Assembly (NCBI GenBank): GCA_018376445.1
Contig: JAHABL010000001.1
Location: 62,001 to 126,000 of the forward strand
Direction of reading: 5' to 3'
Origin: Mycobacteriales bacterium
GTDB lineage: Bacteria > Actinomycetota > Actinomycetes > Mycobacteriales > Mycobacteriaceae
DNA length: 64,000 nt
Position 1 is the stretch's first letter; each line of letters opens with the position of its first letter. This document shows positions 22,891-31,761 of this stretch, one piece after another. A program made the position numbers and the translations under genes. The notes beneath the pieces were generated by a model. The model was given only the letters and a program-made list of their open reading frames with translations. It had not been told where the DNA came from and searched no databases.

Positions 22891-24279
22891 ATGCGCACAC
22901 CCCACTCCCCGTTCCGCCACCGTTCCGCCACCGCAGGCCTCCTGGCAAGCCTGCTGCTGTGCGCCACCGCGGTAGCCTTTCCGGCTGACGCACAAGCCGC
23001 CCTCGCGCCCGCTGACAGCCTAGCGCCCACCGCAACTCTCCCAGTGGGCTCCCCGGAACCCGGACAAGCCGCCCTCCCCGCACAACCTGCTCCGGCCGGC
23101 CTCTGCGCCGTCACCATGCGGAAAGCCCTCACCTCGACCCTGCAGACCAGTGGCATCACCTCCTTCGGAGGTATGGTCTCCAGCAGCATCGAGCTGTGGC
23201 AGAGCGGCGCCAACCGCCCCCTCGCCCCCGCCTCCGTTACCAAACTCCTCACTGCATCCGCAGCCCTTCACGCCCTCAGCCCCAACCGGCGTCAAGAAAC
23301 CGGCGTCTACCTCGCCATTGATGGCAGCCTGGTGGTACGTGGAACTGGCGACGTCACCCTCTCCCGGCGCGCCACCGGCCCAACCCTCTACCGCAACGCC
23401 GCCCGCCTCTCCGACCTAGCCCGGCAGGTCTCCGACAAAGTAAAGCTGCTGCCCATCAAACCCAAGCGGCTCATCGTCGACACCTCCTACTACACTGGCC
23501 CCACCATGGCCTACGGGTGGGACCGCTGGGATATTGGCGGTGGCAGCATCGCCCCCATGGCTCCCGCCATGCTGGACGGCGCGCGCATCTACGACACCGG
23601 CTGGTACAACTCCCGTACCGCCACCCCCTCCCTCCAACTGGGCGCCACTCTGGCCCAATACCTCAACGTCAGAGGCCTCACGGTAGAAGTAGCGGACAGT
23701 ACCCCGCTGGCCCTCTTGCCCCTCGGCAAGGTCTATTCCGCCCCCCTCACCGACCGTGTGCACGACATGCTGCTGTACTCCGACAATGTGCTGGCAGAGT
23801 CAATCGGCCGGGAAGTGGCAAAAGCGAGAGCGAAACCCGCCAGCTTCCAGGGTGCAGCCTCCGCCGTCCTCGCCGCCGTGGCAGCCAACGGTATCCCCAC
23901 CACCGGTGCAGTCCTGCACGACACCTCCGGTCTCTCCACCTACGACCGGCTGACCGCCAGTACTGTGGCTGAAACCCTGCGACCCCACACGCGTGTGGAC
24001 AAAGCACAGGTAACGGACATCATCGCGGCCAACCTGCCAGTTGCAGGGCAGAGCGGTACCCTCCGCTACCGCTTCGGCGGGCAGAACGCCGCCGCCCGCG
24101 GCCACATCCGCGCCAAAACTGGCTCCCTCAACAACGTCAGCACCTTGGCAGGAATTGTCTACAGCGCCCGTACAAACACCCCCTACTACTTCGCCTTCCT
24201 CGTCAACAACACCGCCTACTGGCCCGCCACCAGCCTGGTCGATAACCTGGCCGCCGCTCTCTACCGCACAGGCTGCTAA
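22891..24279 (+). CDS. D-Ala-D-Ala carboxypeptidase / PBP4-type, copy 2
   Basis: A second 462-residue S13-family peptidase next to the first. Here the N-terminus is a cleavable signal peptide (likely cut after DAQA, residue 36) rather than a simple anchor, followed by a Pro/Ala linker. Catalytic motifs: SVTK (Ser115-Lys118), SDN in YSDNVLAES, KTG in RAKTGSLNN. All three are intact, so both copies should be active. The two proteins align from SVM/TKLLTA to the C-terminus but have diverged strongly, so the duplication is old. The stop codon lies 2 bases from the tilS start, implying an operon. Confidence 0.92.
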   Translation: MRTPHSPFRHRSATAGLLASLLLCATAVAFPADAQAALAPADSLAPTATLPVGSPEPGQAALPAQPAPAGLCAVTMRKALTSTLQTSGITSFGGMVSSSIELWQSGANRPLAPASVTKLLTASAALHALSPNRRQETGVYLAIDGSLVVRGTGDVTLSRRATGPTLYRNAARLSDLARQVSDKVKLLPIKPKRLIVDTSYYTGPTMAYGWDRWDIGGGSIAPMAPAMLDGARIYDTGWYNSRTATPSLQLGATLAQYLNVRGLTVEVADSTPLALLPLGKVYSAPLTDRVHDMLLYSDNVLAESIGREVAKARAKPASFQGAASAVLAAVAANGIPTTGAVLHDTSGLSTYDRLTASTVAETLRPHTRVDKAQVTDIIAANLPVAGQSGTLRYRFGGQNAAARGHIRAKTGSLNNVSTLAGIVYSARTNTPYYFAFLVNNTAYWPATSLVDNLAAALYRTGC

Positions 24280-24281
24280 CC

Positions 24282-25397
24282 ATGTCTAACTCCACCCACC
24301 CGCTACCCCACGCCGACACCTTCGGCGGCACTGGTGACCCCCACATGTGGGCAGTCACCACAGCTGTCCGCACATGGTGGGATGCCTACGGACGACCCGG
24401 TCGGATCTGCGTCGCACTTTCCGGTGGGGCGGATTCGCTCGCCCTCACCGCCGGGGCAATCCGCACAGGTGCACAGGTGACGGCACTCATCGTCGACCAC
24501 CAGCTGCAGAAGGGGTCCACCCAGGTGGCCCACCACGCAGCCGACCAAGCCCGCCAACTCGGCTGCGCCGACGCCCTCGTCATCCCCATCATCGTCACCG
24601 ATGAAGAAAGCGTAGGGATGGAAGCCGCCGCCCGTGAAGCCCGCTACGCCGCCCTCGACATGCTGCGCGCCGGACAGCCCGTACTGCTGGGACATACCCA
24701 GGATGACCAAGCAGAAACCCTACTTTTGGGCCTGCTCCGCGGCTCCGGCCCACGAGCCATCGCCGGCATGCTGCCCTGGGACGAACCGTGGGGACGCCCG
24801 CTGCTCAGTCTGCGCCGCACCGACACCCAGGCAGCCTGCGCCGAACACTCTATAGACGTGTGGGAGGACCCGCAGAACAGCGACCCCGCCTTCACCCGCG
24901 TGCGAGTGCGCCACGAACTGCTGCCGCTGCTGCGCGACATCAGAGGAGGGGACGTGGTACCTGGGCTAGCTCGCACCGCCCAGCTGGTGCGGGAGGACAC
25001 GATACAGCTGGATGCACAGGCAGCTACCTTCCTCGACCGCCTCGCTGCAGAACAGCCCACGCCTGAATCAACCGGCCAGCCCCTGCCTGAATCCGGCAGC
25101 ATTCGCATGCCTGAGCTCCCGCGTCTGCCCGTCACTGAGCTGTGTGACCTGCCCGACCCCACCCTCCGGCGGATACTCCGCCTCTGGCTACACCGAAGCG
25201 GACAAACCCAGGTGGGCTATTCGCACCTCACCGACATCGCCCGGCTTCTCACTGATTGGCATGGCCAAGGGCCCGTCACCCTCCCCGGAGGTGCCACCGT
25301 GCGACGCCACCACCAGCAGCTGAGCCTGCAAGTGCCCACCAGCGGAGGACACTGCTGCGAGCACCCTCACGCTCCGCACCCCATCGCACATTTTTAG
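24282..25397 (+). CDS. tilS: tRNA(Ile)-lysidine synthetase
   Basis: A 371-residue cytoplasmic enzyme that ligates lysine to C34 of tRNA-Ile(CAU), allowing AUA decoding. The ATP-binding PP-loop SGGADS is at residues 47-52, VDHQLQKGS follows, and HTQDDQAETLLLGLLRGSG is the family's second signature. The C-terminal part (from residue 250) is shorter and more variable, as in actinobacterial TilS. It starts 2 bases after the second dacB and precedes hpt, as in mycobacteria. Confidence 0.95.
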   Translation: MSNSTHPLPHADTFGGTGDPHMWAVTTAVRTWWDAYGRPGRICVALSGGADSLALTAGAIRTGAQVTALIVDHQLQKGSTQVAHHAADQARQLGCADALVIPIIVTDEESVGMEAAAREARYAALDMLRAGQPVLLGHTQDDQAETLLLGLLRGSGPRAIAGMLPWDEPWGRPLLSLRRTDTQAACAEHSIDVWEDPQNSDPAFTRVRVRHELLPLLRDIRGGDVVPGLARTAQLVREDTIQLDAQAATFLDRLAAEQPTPESTGQPLPESGSIRMPELPRLPVTELCDLPDPTLRRILRLWLHRSGQTQVGYSHLTDIARLLTDWHGQGPVTLPGGATVRRHHQQLSLQVPTSGGHCCEHPHAPHPIAHF

Positions 25398-25491
25398 GTG
25401 ATTTGCCCCCCAAGAAACTATCCTCGAAGGAGAAGGACGCACCTCGTGCGGCCCGCCCACACCAACGGATCAGCCACGTCAGAGGACACCG

Positions 25492-26070
25492 ATGAGTACT
25501 GTGCCGGAATCAGCAGCCTCCTATTATGCAGATGCGATCGAAGAGATTCTCATTGACGAAGAAACTCTCGCCCAGCGTGTGAAGGAGCTCGCCGAAGCAA
25601 CAGCCGCCCGGCATGCCAACGACCCCGAAGACCTCATCCTCATCTGCGTCCTTAAAGGCGCCGTCATGTTCCTCACCGACTTCTCCCGCGCCCTCCCCAT
25701 CCCCAGTCAGATGGAATTCATGGCCGTCTCCTCCTACGGAGCTGGCACCAGCTCCTCCGGCGTAGTGCGCATCCTCAAGGATCTTGAACGTGACATCACT
25801 GGCCGCGACGTCGTCATCGTCGAAGACATCCTTGACTCCGGTCTCACCCTCTCCTGGTTGATCCGCAATCTTTCCTCCCGTAACCCCCGCTCGCTTGAGG
25901 TCGTCACCCTCCTACGCAAGCCGGAAGCACGCCAAAGCATCAATGTGGAGTGCGCCGACGTGGGATTCGACATCGCCGACGAGTTCGTGGTGGGCTACGG
26001 CCTCGACTTCAATGAACAGTTCCGTTCCCTCCCCTTCGTCGCCAAGCTGAAGCCCGAAGTATTCCAGTAG
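25492..26070 (+). CDS. hpt: hypoxanthine(-guanine) phosphoribosyltransferase
   Basis: A 192-residue purine-salvage enzyme converting hypoxanthine or guanine plus PRPP to IMP or GMP. The PRPP-binding motif VVIVEDILDSGLTL is at about residues 104-117 and the PPi-loop LKGAVMF near residue 55. ATG at 25492 follows GAGGACACCG. The 94 bases after tilS contain no gene. Encoded between tilS and ftsH, the order found in many Gram-positives. Confidence 0.95.
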   Translation: MSTVPESAASYYADAIEEILIDEETLAQRVKELAEATAARHANDPEDLILICVLKGAVMFLTDFSRALPIPSQMEFMAVSSYGAGTSSSGVVRILKDLERDITGRDVVIVEDILDSGLTLSWLIRNLSSRNPRSLEVVTLLRKPEARQSINVECADVGFDIADEFVVGYGLDFNEQFRSLPFVAKLKPEVFQ

Positions 26071-26206
26071 CAGCTGGCTCCCCGCACCCCTTGCTTTCCT
26101 CCCCCAGACGTTCGCGAAGAGCGCTCTCGCCTGCATCGTTAGCGTCTAACCGGTAGTGTGTACGTAGACATAATAGAGAAGGGATGGGCCATTCCCCACG
26201 GCCCGC

Positions 26207-28531
26207 ATGTGCATGGATCGTAAGAAGCTATTCCGCAACATCGGCATCATTGCCTTTATCGTGCTGCTGTTTGTCGGCCTGTCGTTCTTCGGAGCCAACA
26301 ACTCCGTCGACTACCAGTCCGTCAACACCTCCGTTGCCCTCCAGCAAATCAAAGAGGGCAACGTACAAAAGGCGGTGCTGGAAGACCGTGAGCAGGTTCT
26401 CAAACTCACCCTCAAAAAGAAGGTGAAGGTCGAGCCCGCCGCTCCCCAGAAACAGAGCCTCTTCGCGCCCCCCAGCCAACCCGGCACCCCTACGGGAGAT
26501 AAGAAGGCGAAGAAGGTCGAGGCAAAAGCCCTCACCGCGCAGTTCCCGGCTGCCTCCGCCGATGACATCTTCACCCTCCTGGAAAGCTCCAAGGTAGACG
26601 CCTTCACCACCGAGGTCCACCAGTCCAGCTGGTTCACCCAAGCCCTCATCTACCTAGGCCCCACTCTGCTCCTTATCCTCCTCATGGTGTGGTTCTTCGG
26701 GCGCATGCAGAAGAACGGCCCCATGGGCTTCGGTAAATCTACCGCCAGCGGCGTCAACAAAGACCGCCCCACCACCACGTTCAACGATGTGGCTGGCGAA
26801 GACGAAGCTGTGGAAGAACTCAACGAGATCAAAGACTTTCTCCAGCACCCGGACCGGTACGAGAAACTCGGTGCCAAGATCCCCCGCGGCGTGCTTCTCT
26901 ACGGCCCGCCTGGCACCGGTAAAACCCTGCTGGCACGCGCCGTCGCAGGGGAAGCCGGCGTGCCCTTCTTCTCCATCTCCGGCTCCGACTTCGTCGAAAT
27001 GTTTGCCGGTGTGGGAGCCTCCCGCGTCCGTGACCTCTTCGACCAAGCGAAGAAGAACAACCCCTGCATCATCTTCATTGACGAGATCGACGCAGTGGGC
27101 CGCCAGCGTGGCGCCGGCATTGGCGGTGGCCACGACGAACGCGAACAAACTCTCAACCAGCTTCTGGTCGAGATGGACGGCTTTGACGACCGCCAAGGCG
27201 TCATCCTTATCGCCGCCACCAACCGCGTCGACGTCCTCGACCCCGCCCTACTGCGCCCCGGCCGCTTCGACCGGCAGATCCCCGTCACCAACCCCGACCT
27301 TAAGGGGCGCCAAGCCATCCTTAAGGTGCACGCCAAAGGCAAGCCCTTCACCAAGGACTGCGACCTCGACGCATTGGCTAAGCGCACCGTCGGTTTCTCC
27401 GGCGCAGACCTGGCCAACGTCCTCAACGAGGCAGCACTGCTGACGGCCCGCCAAAACCAGAAAGCCATCACCCCCGATAACCTCGAAGAGGCCACCGACC
27501 GGGTGATCGGCGGCCCGCGCCGTACCGGCCGCATCATCTCCGAAAAGGAGAAGAAGGTGACGGCTTACCACGAGGCAGGCCACACCATCTGCGCCTGGGC
27601 AATGCCGCAAATGGACCCCGTCTACAAGGTCACCATCCTGCCGCGTGGCCGCACCGGCGGCTACTCCATGGTGGCTGGCGAGGATGACTCCGGCCTGCGC
27701 ACCCGCACCCAACTGCTCAGCCAGATCGTTTTCGCTATGGGCGGCCGCACCGCCGAAGAGCTGGTGTTCGCAGAACCCACCACCGGAGCCTCCAACGACA
27801 TTGAGCAGGCCACTAAGATCGCCCGTGCCATGGTGAGCGAATGGGGTATGAGCGCCAAACTCGGACCCGTCAAATATGGCGAAGAGGAAGGCGACCCGTT
27901 CCTGGGTCGTACCCTCGGCACCAAATCCACCTACTCGCACGAAGTCGCCCGCGACATCGACGAAGAAGTGCACCGCATCATTGATGCCTGCCACACTGAG
28001 GCCTGGGCTACCCTCTCGCAGTACCGGCACCTGCTGGACACACTGGCCTTCGCCCTCCTGGAGAAGGAAACCCTCCGCCGTCCTGAACTAGAGGAGATCC
28101 TGGGGAGTATCGATACCCGCCCGCGCATCACCGAGTTCGATGACTTCGGTGAGCGCACTCCGTCCAGCCTGCCACCGGTGAAGACCCCGGGCGAACTGGC
28201 TAAGGAGCGGGGAGAAGAGTGGCCCCCAAAGATGGAAAAACCCACCCTTCCGGAAATCAGCGAAGACGATATCGTCCACTACCCGAGTCCGGATAAGCCC
28301 GCCCAGCCGGGCCGCCCCAAGCCGGTATTCCGCCCGATCCCACACGGCCCCCGCTCCGGCAGCAAGCGTGGGGATGGTGTGGGGGACAACCAGGCCGGCA
28401 GTTCGGGCGGCTCCACCAGCGGCACCGGACAGAACAATGGCACCGGCAACGGGCGGGGTGACGGAAGCAGTGGCCGTAACGGCCTGGGTGGCCTCTTCGG
28501 CGGCTGGCGCCCCGGACAGCGCCGGCACTAG
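26207..28531 (+). CDS. ftsH: ATP-dependent zinc metalloprotease FtsH
   Basis: A 774-residue membrane-anchored AAA+ protease that degrades misfolded membrane proteins and regulators. Two membrane helices (residues 9-27 and about 145-168) bracket an extracytoplasmic domain. The AAA domain has Walker A GPPGTGKT near residue 235, Walker B IIFIDEIDAVG, and SRH ATNRVDVLDPALLRPGRFDR; the zinc site is HEAGH near residue 454. The last ~100 residues are disordered, Pro- then Gly/Asn/Ser-rich. ATG at 26207 or 26213 is possible; neither has a clear Shine-Dalgarno. The SPFH protein elsewhere in the window is of a type that often partners FtsH-like proteases, but there is no linkage. Confidence 0.97.
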   Translation: MCMDRKKLFRNIGIIAFIVLLFVGLSFFGANNSVDYQSVNTSVALQQIKEGNVQKAVLEDREQVLKLTLKKKVKVEPAAPQKQSLFAPPSQPGTPTGDKKAKKVEAKALTAQFPAASADDIFTLLESSKVDAFTTEVHQSSWFTQALIYLGPTLLLILLMVWFFGRMQKNGPMGFGKSTASGVNKDRPTTTFNDVAGEDEAVEELNEIKDFLQHPDRYEKLGAKIPRGVLLYGPPGTGKTLLARAVAGEAGVPFFSISGSDFVEMFAGVGASRVRDLFDQAKKNNPCIIFIDEIDAVGRQRGAGIGGGHDEREQTLNQLLVEMDGFDDRQGVILIAATNRVDVLDPALLRPGRFDRQIPVTNPDLKGRQAILKVHAKGKPFTKDCDLDALAKRTVGFSGADLANVLNEAALLTARQNQKAITPDNLEEATDRVIGGPRRTGRIISEKEKKVTAYHEAGHTICAWAMPQMDPVYKVTILPRGRTGGYSMVAGEDDSGLRTRTQLLSQIVFAMGGRTAEELVFAEPTTGASNDIEQATKIARAMVSEWGMSAKLGPVKYGEEEGDPFLGRTLGTKSTYSHEVARDIDEEVHRIIDACHTEAWATLSQYRHLLDTLAFALLEKETLRRPELEEILGSIDTRPRITEFDDFGERTPSSLPPVKTPGELAKERGEEWPPKMEKPTLPEISEDDIVHYPSPDKPAQPGRPKPVFRPIPHGPRSGSKRGDGVGDNQAGSSGGSTSGTGQNNGTGNGRGDGSSGRNGLGGLFGGWRPGQRRH

Positions 28532-28621
28532 CCTCCGCCCGGGGTGCGTTAACCTCCACGGCGGCACTCGCCTCGACGCAGTGCCCAACTGACCCCTCAC
28601 AGCACAAGAATCGACACCATC

Positions 28622-29209
28622 ATGAGCTATGGAGAATACGACGCCGAGCGGGTAGAACACGCCATCCGCGAACTGCTCATCGGCATTGGCGAAGACCCCG
28701 ACCGGGAAGGACTCCGCGACACCCCCAACCGGGTTGCCCGCGCCTACACCGAAATCTTCGGCGGCCTCCACTGTGAACCCGCAGACGTCCTCGCCACTTC
28801 CTTCGCCGAAGGCTACGACGAACTCGTCCTCGTCCGCGACATTCCGGTCTATAGCATGTGCGAGCACCACCTGCTGCCCTTCCACGGCGTCGCCCACATC
28901 GGCTACCTACCCAATAAGAAAACTGGCCGTATTACTGGGCTTTCCAAACTGGCCCGCCTGGTCGACCTCTACGCGAAACGCCCCCAAGTACAGGAGCGTC
29001 TTACCGGGCAGGTCGCCGATGCCATCATGGAGCGCCTGGATGCCCGCGGCGCCGTCGTTGTCATCGAATGCGAGCACTTGTGCATGGCAATGCGGGGGAT
29101 CCGCAAACCCGGTTCTATCACTACCACCAGCGCGGTGCGGGGCAGCCTGCGCACCAACGCAACTTCTCGCGCCGAAGCGCTTGCCCTCATCCGTGACCCG
29201 CGTCGCTAA
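28622..29209 (+). CDS. folE: GTP cyclohydrolase I
   Basis: A 195-residue enzyme converting GTP to dihydroneopterin triphosphate, the first step of folate synthesis. The zinc ligands are visible in SMCEHHLLPF and CEHLCMAMRG; the core motif GLSKLARLVDLYAKRPQVQE is complete. It opens the folate cluster folE-folP-folB-folK, all on the same strand with short gaps or overlaps, and follows ftsH as in M. tuberculosis. Confidence 0.97.
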   Translation: MSYGEYDAERVEHAIRELLIGIGEDPDREGLRDTPNRVARAYTEIFGGLHCEPADVLATSFAEGYDELVLVRDIPVYSMCEHHLLPFHGVAHIGYLPNKKTGRITGLSKLARLVDLYAKRPQVQERLTGQVADAIMERLDARGAVVVIECEHLCMAMRGIRKPGSITTTSAVRGSLRTNATSRAEALALIRDPRR

Positions 29210-29232
29210 TCGTCTCAAGGAGGAGTACCCCT

Positions 29233-30150
29233 ATGCCCCACTCCACCACTCGCCTTACCCTCCCCACCTTGGGGGAGGGCAGTGACTTCGGTAGTACCCC
29301 CTGCCAGGTGATGGGTATCCTCAACATCACCCCGGATTCCTTCTCCGACGGTGGCCGCTGGAACACCCTGGACACTGCCCTCGCTCATGCCCGCGAGATG
29401 GTTGCCCAAGGCGCCCACATCATTGATATTGGTGGCGAATCCACCCGCCCCGGTGCCACCCGCGTTACCGCCGAAGAAGAGGCAGCCCGTGTCGTCCCCG
29501 TCGTCACCGCACTCCATGCGGAGGGAGTGACGGTCTCCGTCGACACCATGCGAGCCAGCGTTGCCGCCGCTGCAGTGGATGCGGGGGCCGATCTTATTAA
29601 CGATGTTTCCGGTGGGGAGGCTGACCCGGATATGCGGCGCGTGATGGCCGACGCACATCTGCCCTACTGTGTGATGCACTGGCAGACCGACACCTTTGGC
29701 GATGCGGCCGGCGCCAGCTATAGCGACTCGGACATTATTGGCAAGGTTGTGGGCGATTTGCAGGTGCTGGTGGAGCGGGCGCTTGCCGTGGGGGTGGAGG
29801 AGCGCAATATTGTGCTCGATCCGGGGCTGGGGTTCGCCAAAACCCGCAATCAGGACTGGGAACTGTTGCGCGGCCTGCCTTACTTTGTCAACAGTGGTTT
29901 CCCGGTGCTGGTAGGGGCGAGCAGGAAACGGTTCCTGGGGGAGTTGTTGGCGCATGCCGACCCTCGCTATACCCCCGCCACCCCACCGGAACCCGTGGAG
30001 CGGGATCTGGCTACTGCGGTCGTTTCAGCGATCTGCGGCTACAACGGGGTGTGGTGTGTGCGAGTCCATGACGTCCCCAGTACTGTGCAGGCACTCGTGG
30101 TGCAACGGGCATGGCAGTTGGGCCACAATCCTTTTGGCAGGGAGCAGTAG
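29233..30150 (+). CDS. folP: dihydropteroate synthase
   Basis: A 305-residue TIM-barrel enzyme joining 6-hydroxymethyl-dihydropterin pyrophosphate with p-aminobenzoate; target of sulfonamides. Signatures are GILNITPDSFSDGGRW near residue 22, DIGGESTRPGA near residue 62, and DPGLGFAKT further on. AAGGAGG sits about 9 bases before the ATG. It starts 23 bases after folE and ends 3 bases before folB, so co-translation is likely. Confidence 0.97.
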   Translation: MPHSTTRLTLPTLGEGSDFGSTPCQVMGILNITPDSFSDGGRWNTLDTALAHAREMVAQGAHIIDIGGESTRPGATRVTAEEEAARVVPVVTALHAEGVTVSVDTMRASVAAAAVDAGADLINDVSGGEADPDMRRVMADAHLPYCVMHWQTDTFGDAAGASYSDSDIIGKVVGDLQVLVERALAVGVEERNIVLDPGLGFAKTRNQDWELLRGLPYFVNSGFPVLVGASRKRFLGELLAHADPRYTPATPPEPVERDLATAVVSAICGYNGVWCVRVHDVPSTVQALVVQRAWQLGHNPFGREQ

Positions 30151-30153
30151 ACG

Positions 30154-30585
30154 ATGGCAGGAATCGGTAGCTCTTTTTCAGAAACCGCTGAGGTGCTCGA
30201 CTGCATTAGTCTGACGGGTCTCTCTGCGCACGGCTATCACGGTGTGGAAGATTTTGAAAAGAAAGCAGGGCAGCTGTTTTCCGTCGATGTCTCGTTTTGG
30301 CTCAATACCCGGCAGGCAGGAGCCACCGACAATCTCACCCACACCATCAACTATGCGGAGGTCGCTGCGGCCGTCCACCAGGAGGTGACGGGTCCCAGCC
30401 GCGATCTGGTGGAAACACTCGCCCAGCAGATCGCCCACCGTCTCCTCCACGACTACCCCCTGATGCAGCAAGTGGAGGTCACCGTGCATAAGCCGGAGGC
30501 GCCCATTCCGGTGCCCTTCCAGGACGTCACCGTCACCATCCGCCGTACTCGTGCCGATCTCAACCAGGAGCGCCCCCGCCGATGA
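30154..30585 (+). CDS. folB: dihydroneopterin aldolase
   Basis: A 143-residue enzyme producing 6-hydroxymethyl-7,8-dihydropterin. The N-terminal LTGLSAHGYHGVEDFEK carries the conserved glutamate near residue 30, and the C-terminal VTVHKPEAPIPVPFQDV contains the catalytic lysine. Its last 4 bases overlap the folK start (ATGA), indicating translational coupling. Confidence 0.95.
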   Translation: MAGIGSSFSETAEVLDCISLTGLSAHGYHGVEDFEKKAGQLFSVDVSFWLNTRQAGATDNLTHTINYAEVAAAVHQEVTGPSRDLVETLAQQIAHRLLHDYPLMQQVEVTVHKPEAPIPVPFQDVTVTIRRTRADLNQERPRR

Positions 30586-31127
30586 CCACTGCGCTGCTCT
30601 CCCTCGGCGCCAATATTGGCGACCCCCTCGCGCAACTACAGGATGCCGCCCGTAGCTTCGCATCGTGGGCCTACGCCCACGCCAGTATCTACCACACCGC
30701 CCCCTGGGGTGTTACCGACCAGCCAGAATTTCTCAACACTGCTTTGCTGGTACGCGACCCCACTGCCACCGCCGAGGATTGGCTCGCCCGCGCTCAGGCT
30801 GCCGAACACGCGGCTGGCCGTACCCGTGACCATCACTGGGGTCCTCGCACTCTCGATGTTGACATCATCGCCTGCTGGCAAGATGACGTCGCCAGCACCC
30901 CCATTGTTTCCACGGACCCACACCTGCTGCTCCCACATCCGCACGCCACCGAACGCAGTTTTGTGCTGGTGCCAGCGCTAGAAATGCTCTCCGCCCACCA
31001 CCCAGATTTGCCTCTGACGAGAGAATTCCGGCGGGCTCTCGCCGCATTGTTGGCACGCGATCCGGCGGCGGCGACTAGCATTCAACGCGACGCCACCCTT
31101 CATCTCACCCCCGAAGGAGCGCTGTAA
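30582..31127 (+). CDS. folK: 6-hydroxymethyl-dihydropterin pyrophosphokinase
   Basis: A 181-residue HPPK enzyme that activates the pterin for FolP. Motifs are LSLGANIGDP at the N-terminus and the signature RTRDHHWGPRTLDVDIIAC near residue 80, with the Mg-binding DVD. It overlaps folB by 4 bases and shares one base of its stop codon with the next gene (TAATG). Confidence 0.95.
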   Translation: MTTALLSLGANIGDPLAQLQDAARSFASWAYAHASIYHTAPWGVTDQPEFLNTALLVRDPTATAEDWLARAQAAEHAAGRTRDHHWGPRTLDVDIIACWQDDVASTPIVSTDPHLLLPHPHATERSFVLVPALEMLSAHHPDLPLTREFRRALAALLARDPAAATSIQRDATLHLTPEGAL

Positions 31128-31666
31128 TGGAGCACCACTCTCAGCCAGATTCCCCCCAGAAGGAAGCGGGGAAGCCGGACAACAAACTGCATCTCACCGC
31201 GGTCAGTTCCCTCCTCGTGTGGGCTGCCGTGGCCGCCTTCTGCGCCTGGCTGATGGTCTCCACCTTCTACTCCAACTTGGCAGACTTCACCGTTTGGGTC
31301 AGTATCCCCGTCATGCTCCTCGCTATTGTGGACGGCGCTCTGGCGATCTACATTCGCCGGGCCATTGATCGAAACCGGGTGGGCCAGGACCGCCACCAAC
31401 TCCACCCGGTGCGGGCTGCCCGGGCATTTGTATTGGGACGGTCGTCTGCATTTGCCGGTGCGATCTTTTTCGGCGTGGGCGTCGGTTCCGGTATCTACGT
31501 GTGGCCGCGGGTCCATATTTTGGCGGCGGCGCAGGCAGATTCGCCCGGTGTCATCGTGTTCACAGTGGCAGGTTTCCTGCTGGCGGTAGCAGGGTTGGCG
31601 CTGGAGAGGGCCTGCCAGGTCCCACCAGATAAGATCGAAAAGGATGCGGCGGAAGCGCGCACCTAA
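31127..31666 (+). CDS. DUF3180 membrane protein, Rv3605c-like
   Basis: A 179-residue membrane protein with four hydrophobic helices arranged as two pairs (near residues 25-47, 53-74, 103-125 and 140-160). The start shares a base with the folK stop, so it is translated with the folate operon, as in mycobacteria where Rv3605c follows folK. Function is unknown; the conserved position suggests, but does not show, a role connected with folate or the envelope. Confidence 0.85.
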   Translation: MEHHSQPDSPQKEAGKPDNKLHLTAVSSLLVWAAVAAFCAWLMVSTFYSNLADFTVWVSIPVMLLAIVDGALAIYIRRAIDRNRVGQDRHQLHPVRAARAFVLGRSSAFAGAIFFGVGVGSGIYVWPRVHILAAAQADSPGVIVFTVAGFLLAVAGLALERACQVPPDKIEKDAAEART

Positions 31667-31748
31667 GGACACTCCCGGGGGAGAGAAACTTCTTTGGTAA
31701 TCCGCCGGCTAGGTACCGGCCATGCTCCAGTTCCTTTCCAAAAACCGG

Positions 31749-31761
31749 TATCCTCGACGGT
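31749..31761 (+). promoter_or_regulatory. -10 box for a leaderless start at 31762
   Basis: TATCCT at 31749-31754 lies 7 bases before the ATG at 31762, without an intervening Shine-Dalgarno. This separates the coiled-coil gene from the folate operon. Confidence 0.45.

Noticed and set aside
26787..27537. Ser/Pro/Thr-rich frames inside ftsH
   Set aside because: Out-of-frame shadows of a gene with all FtsH motifs in the main frame.
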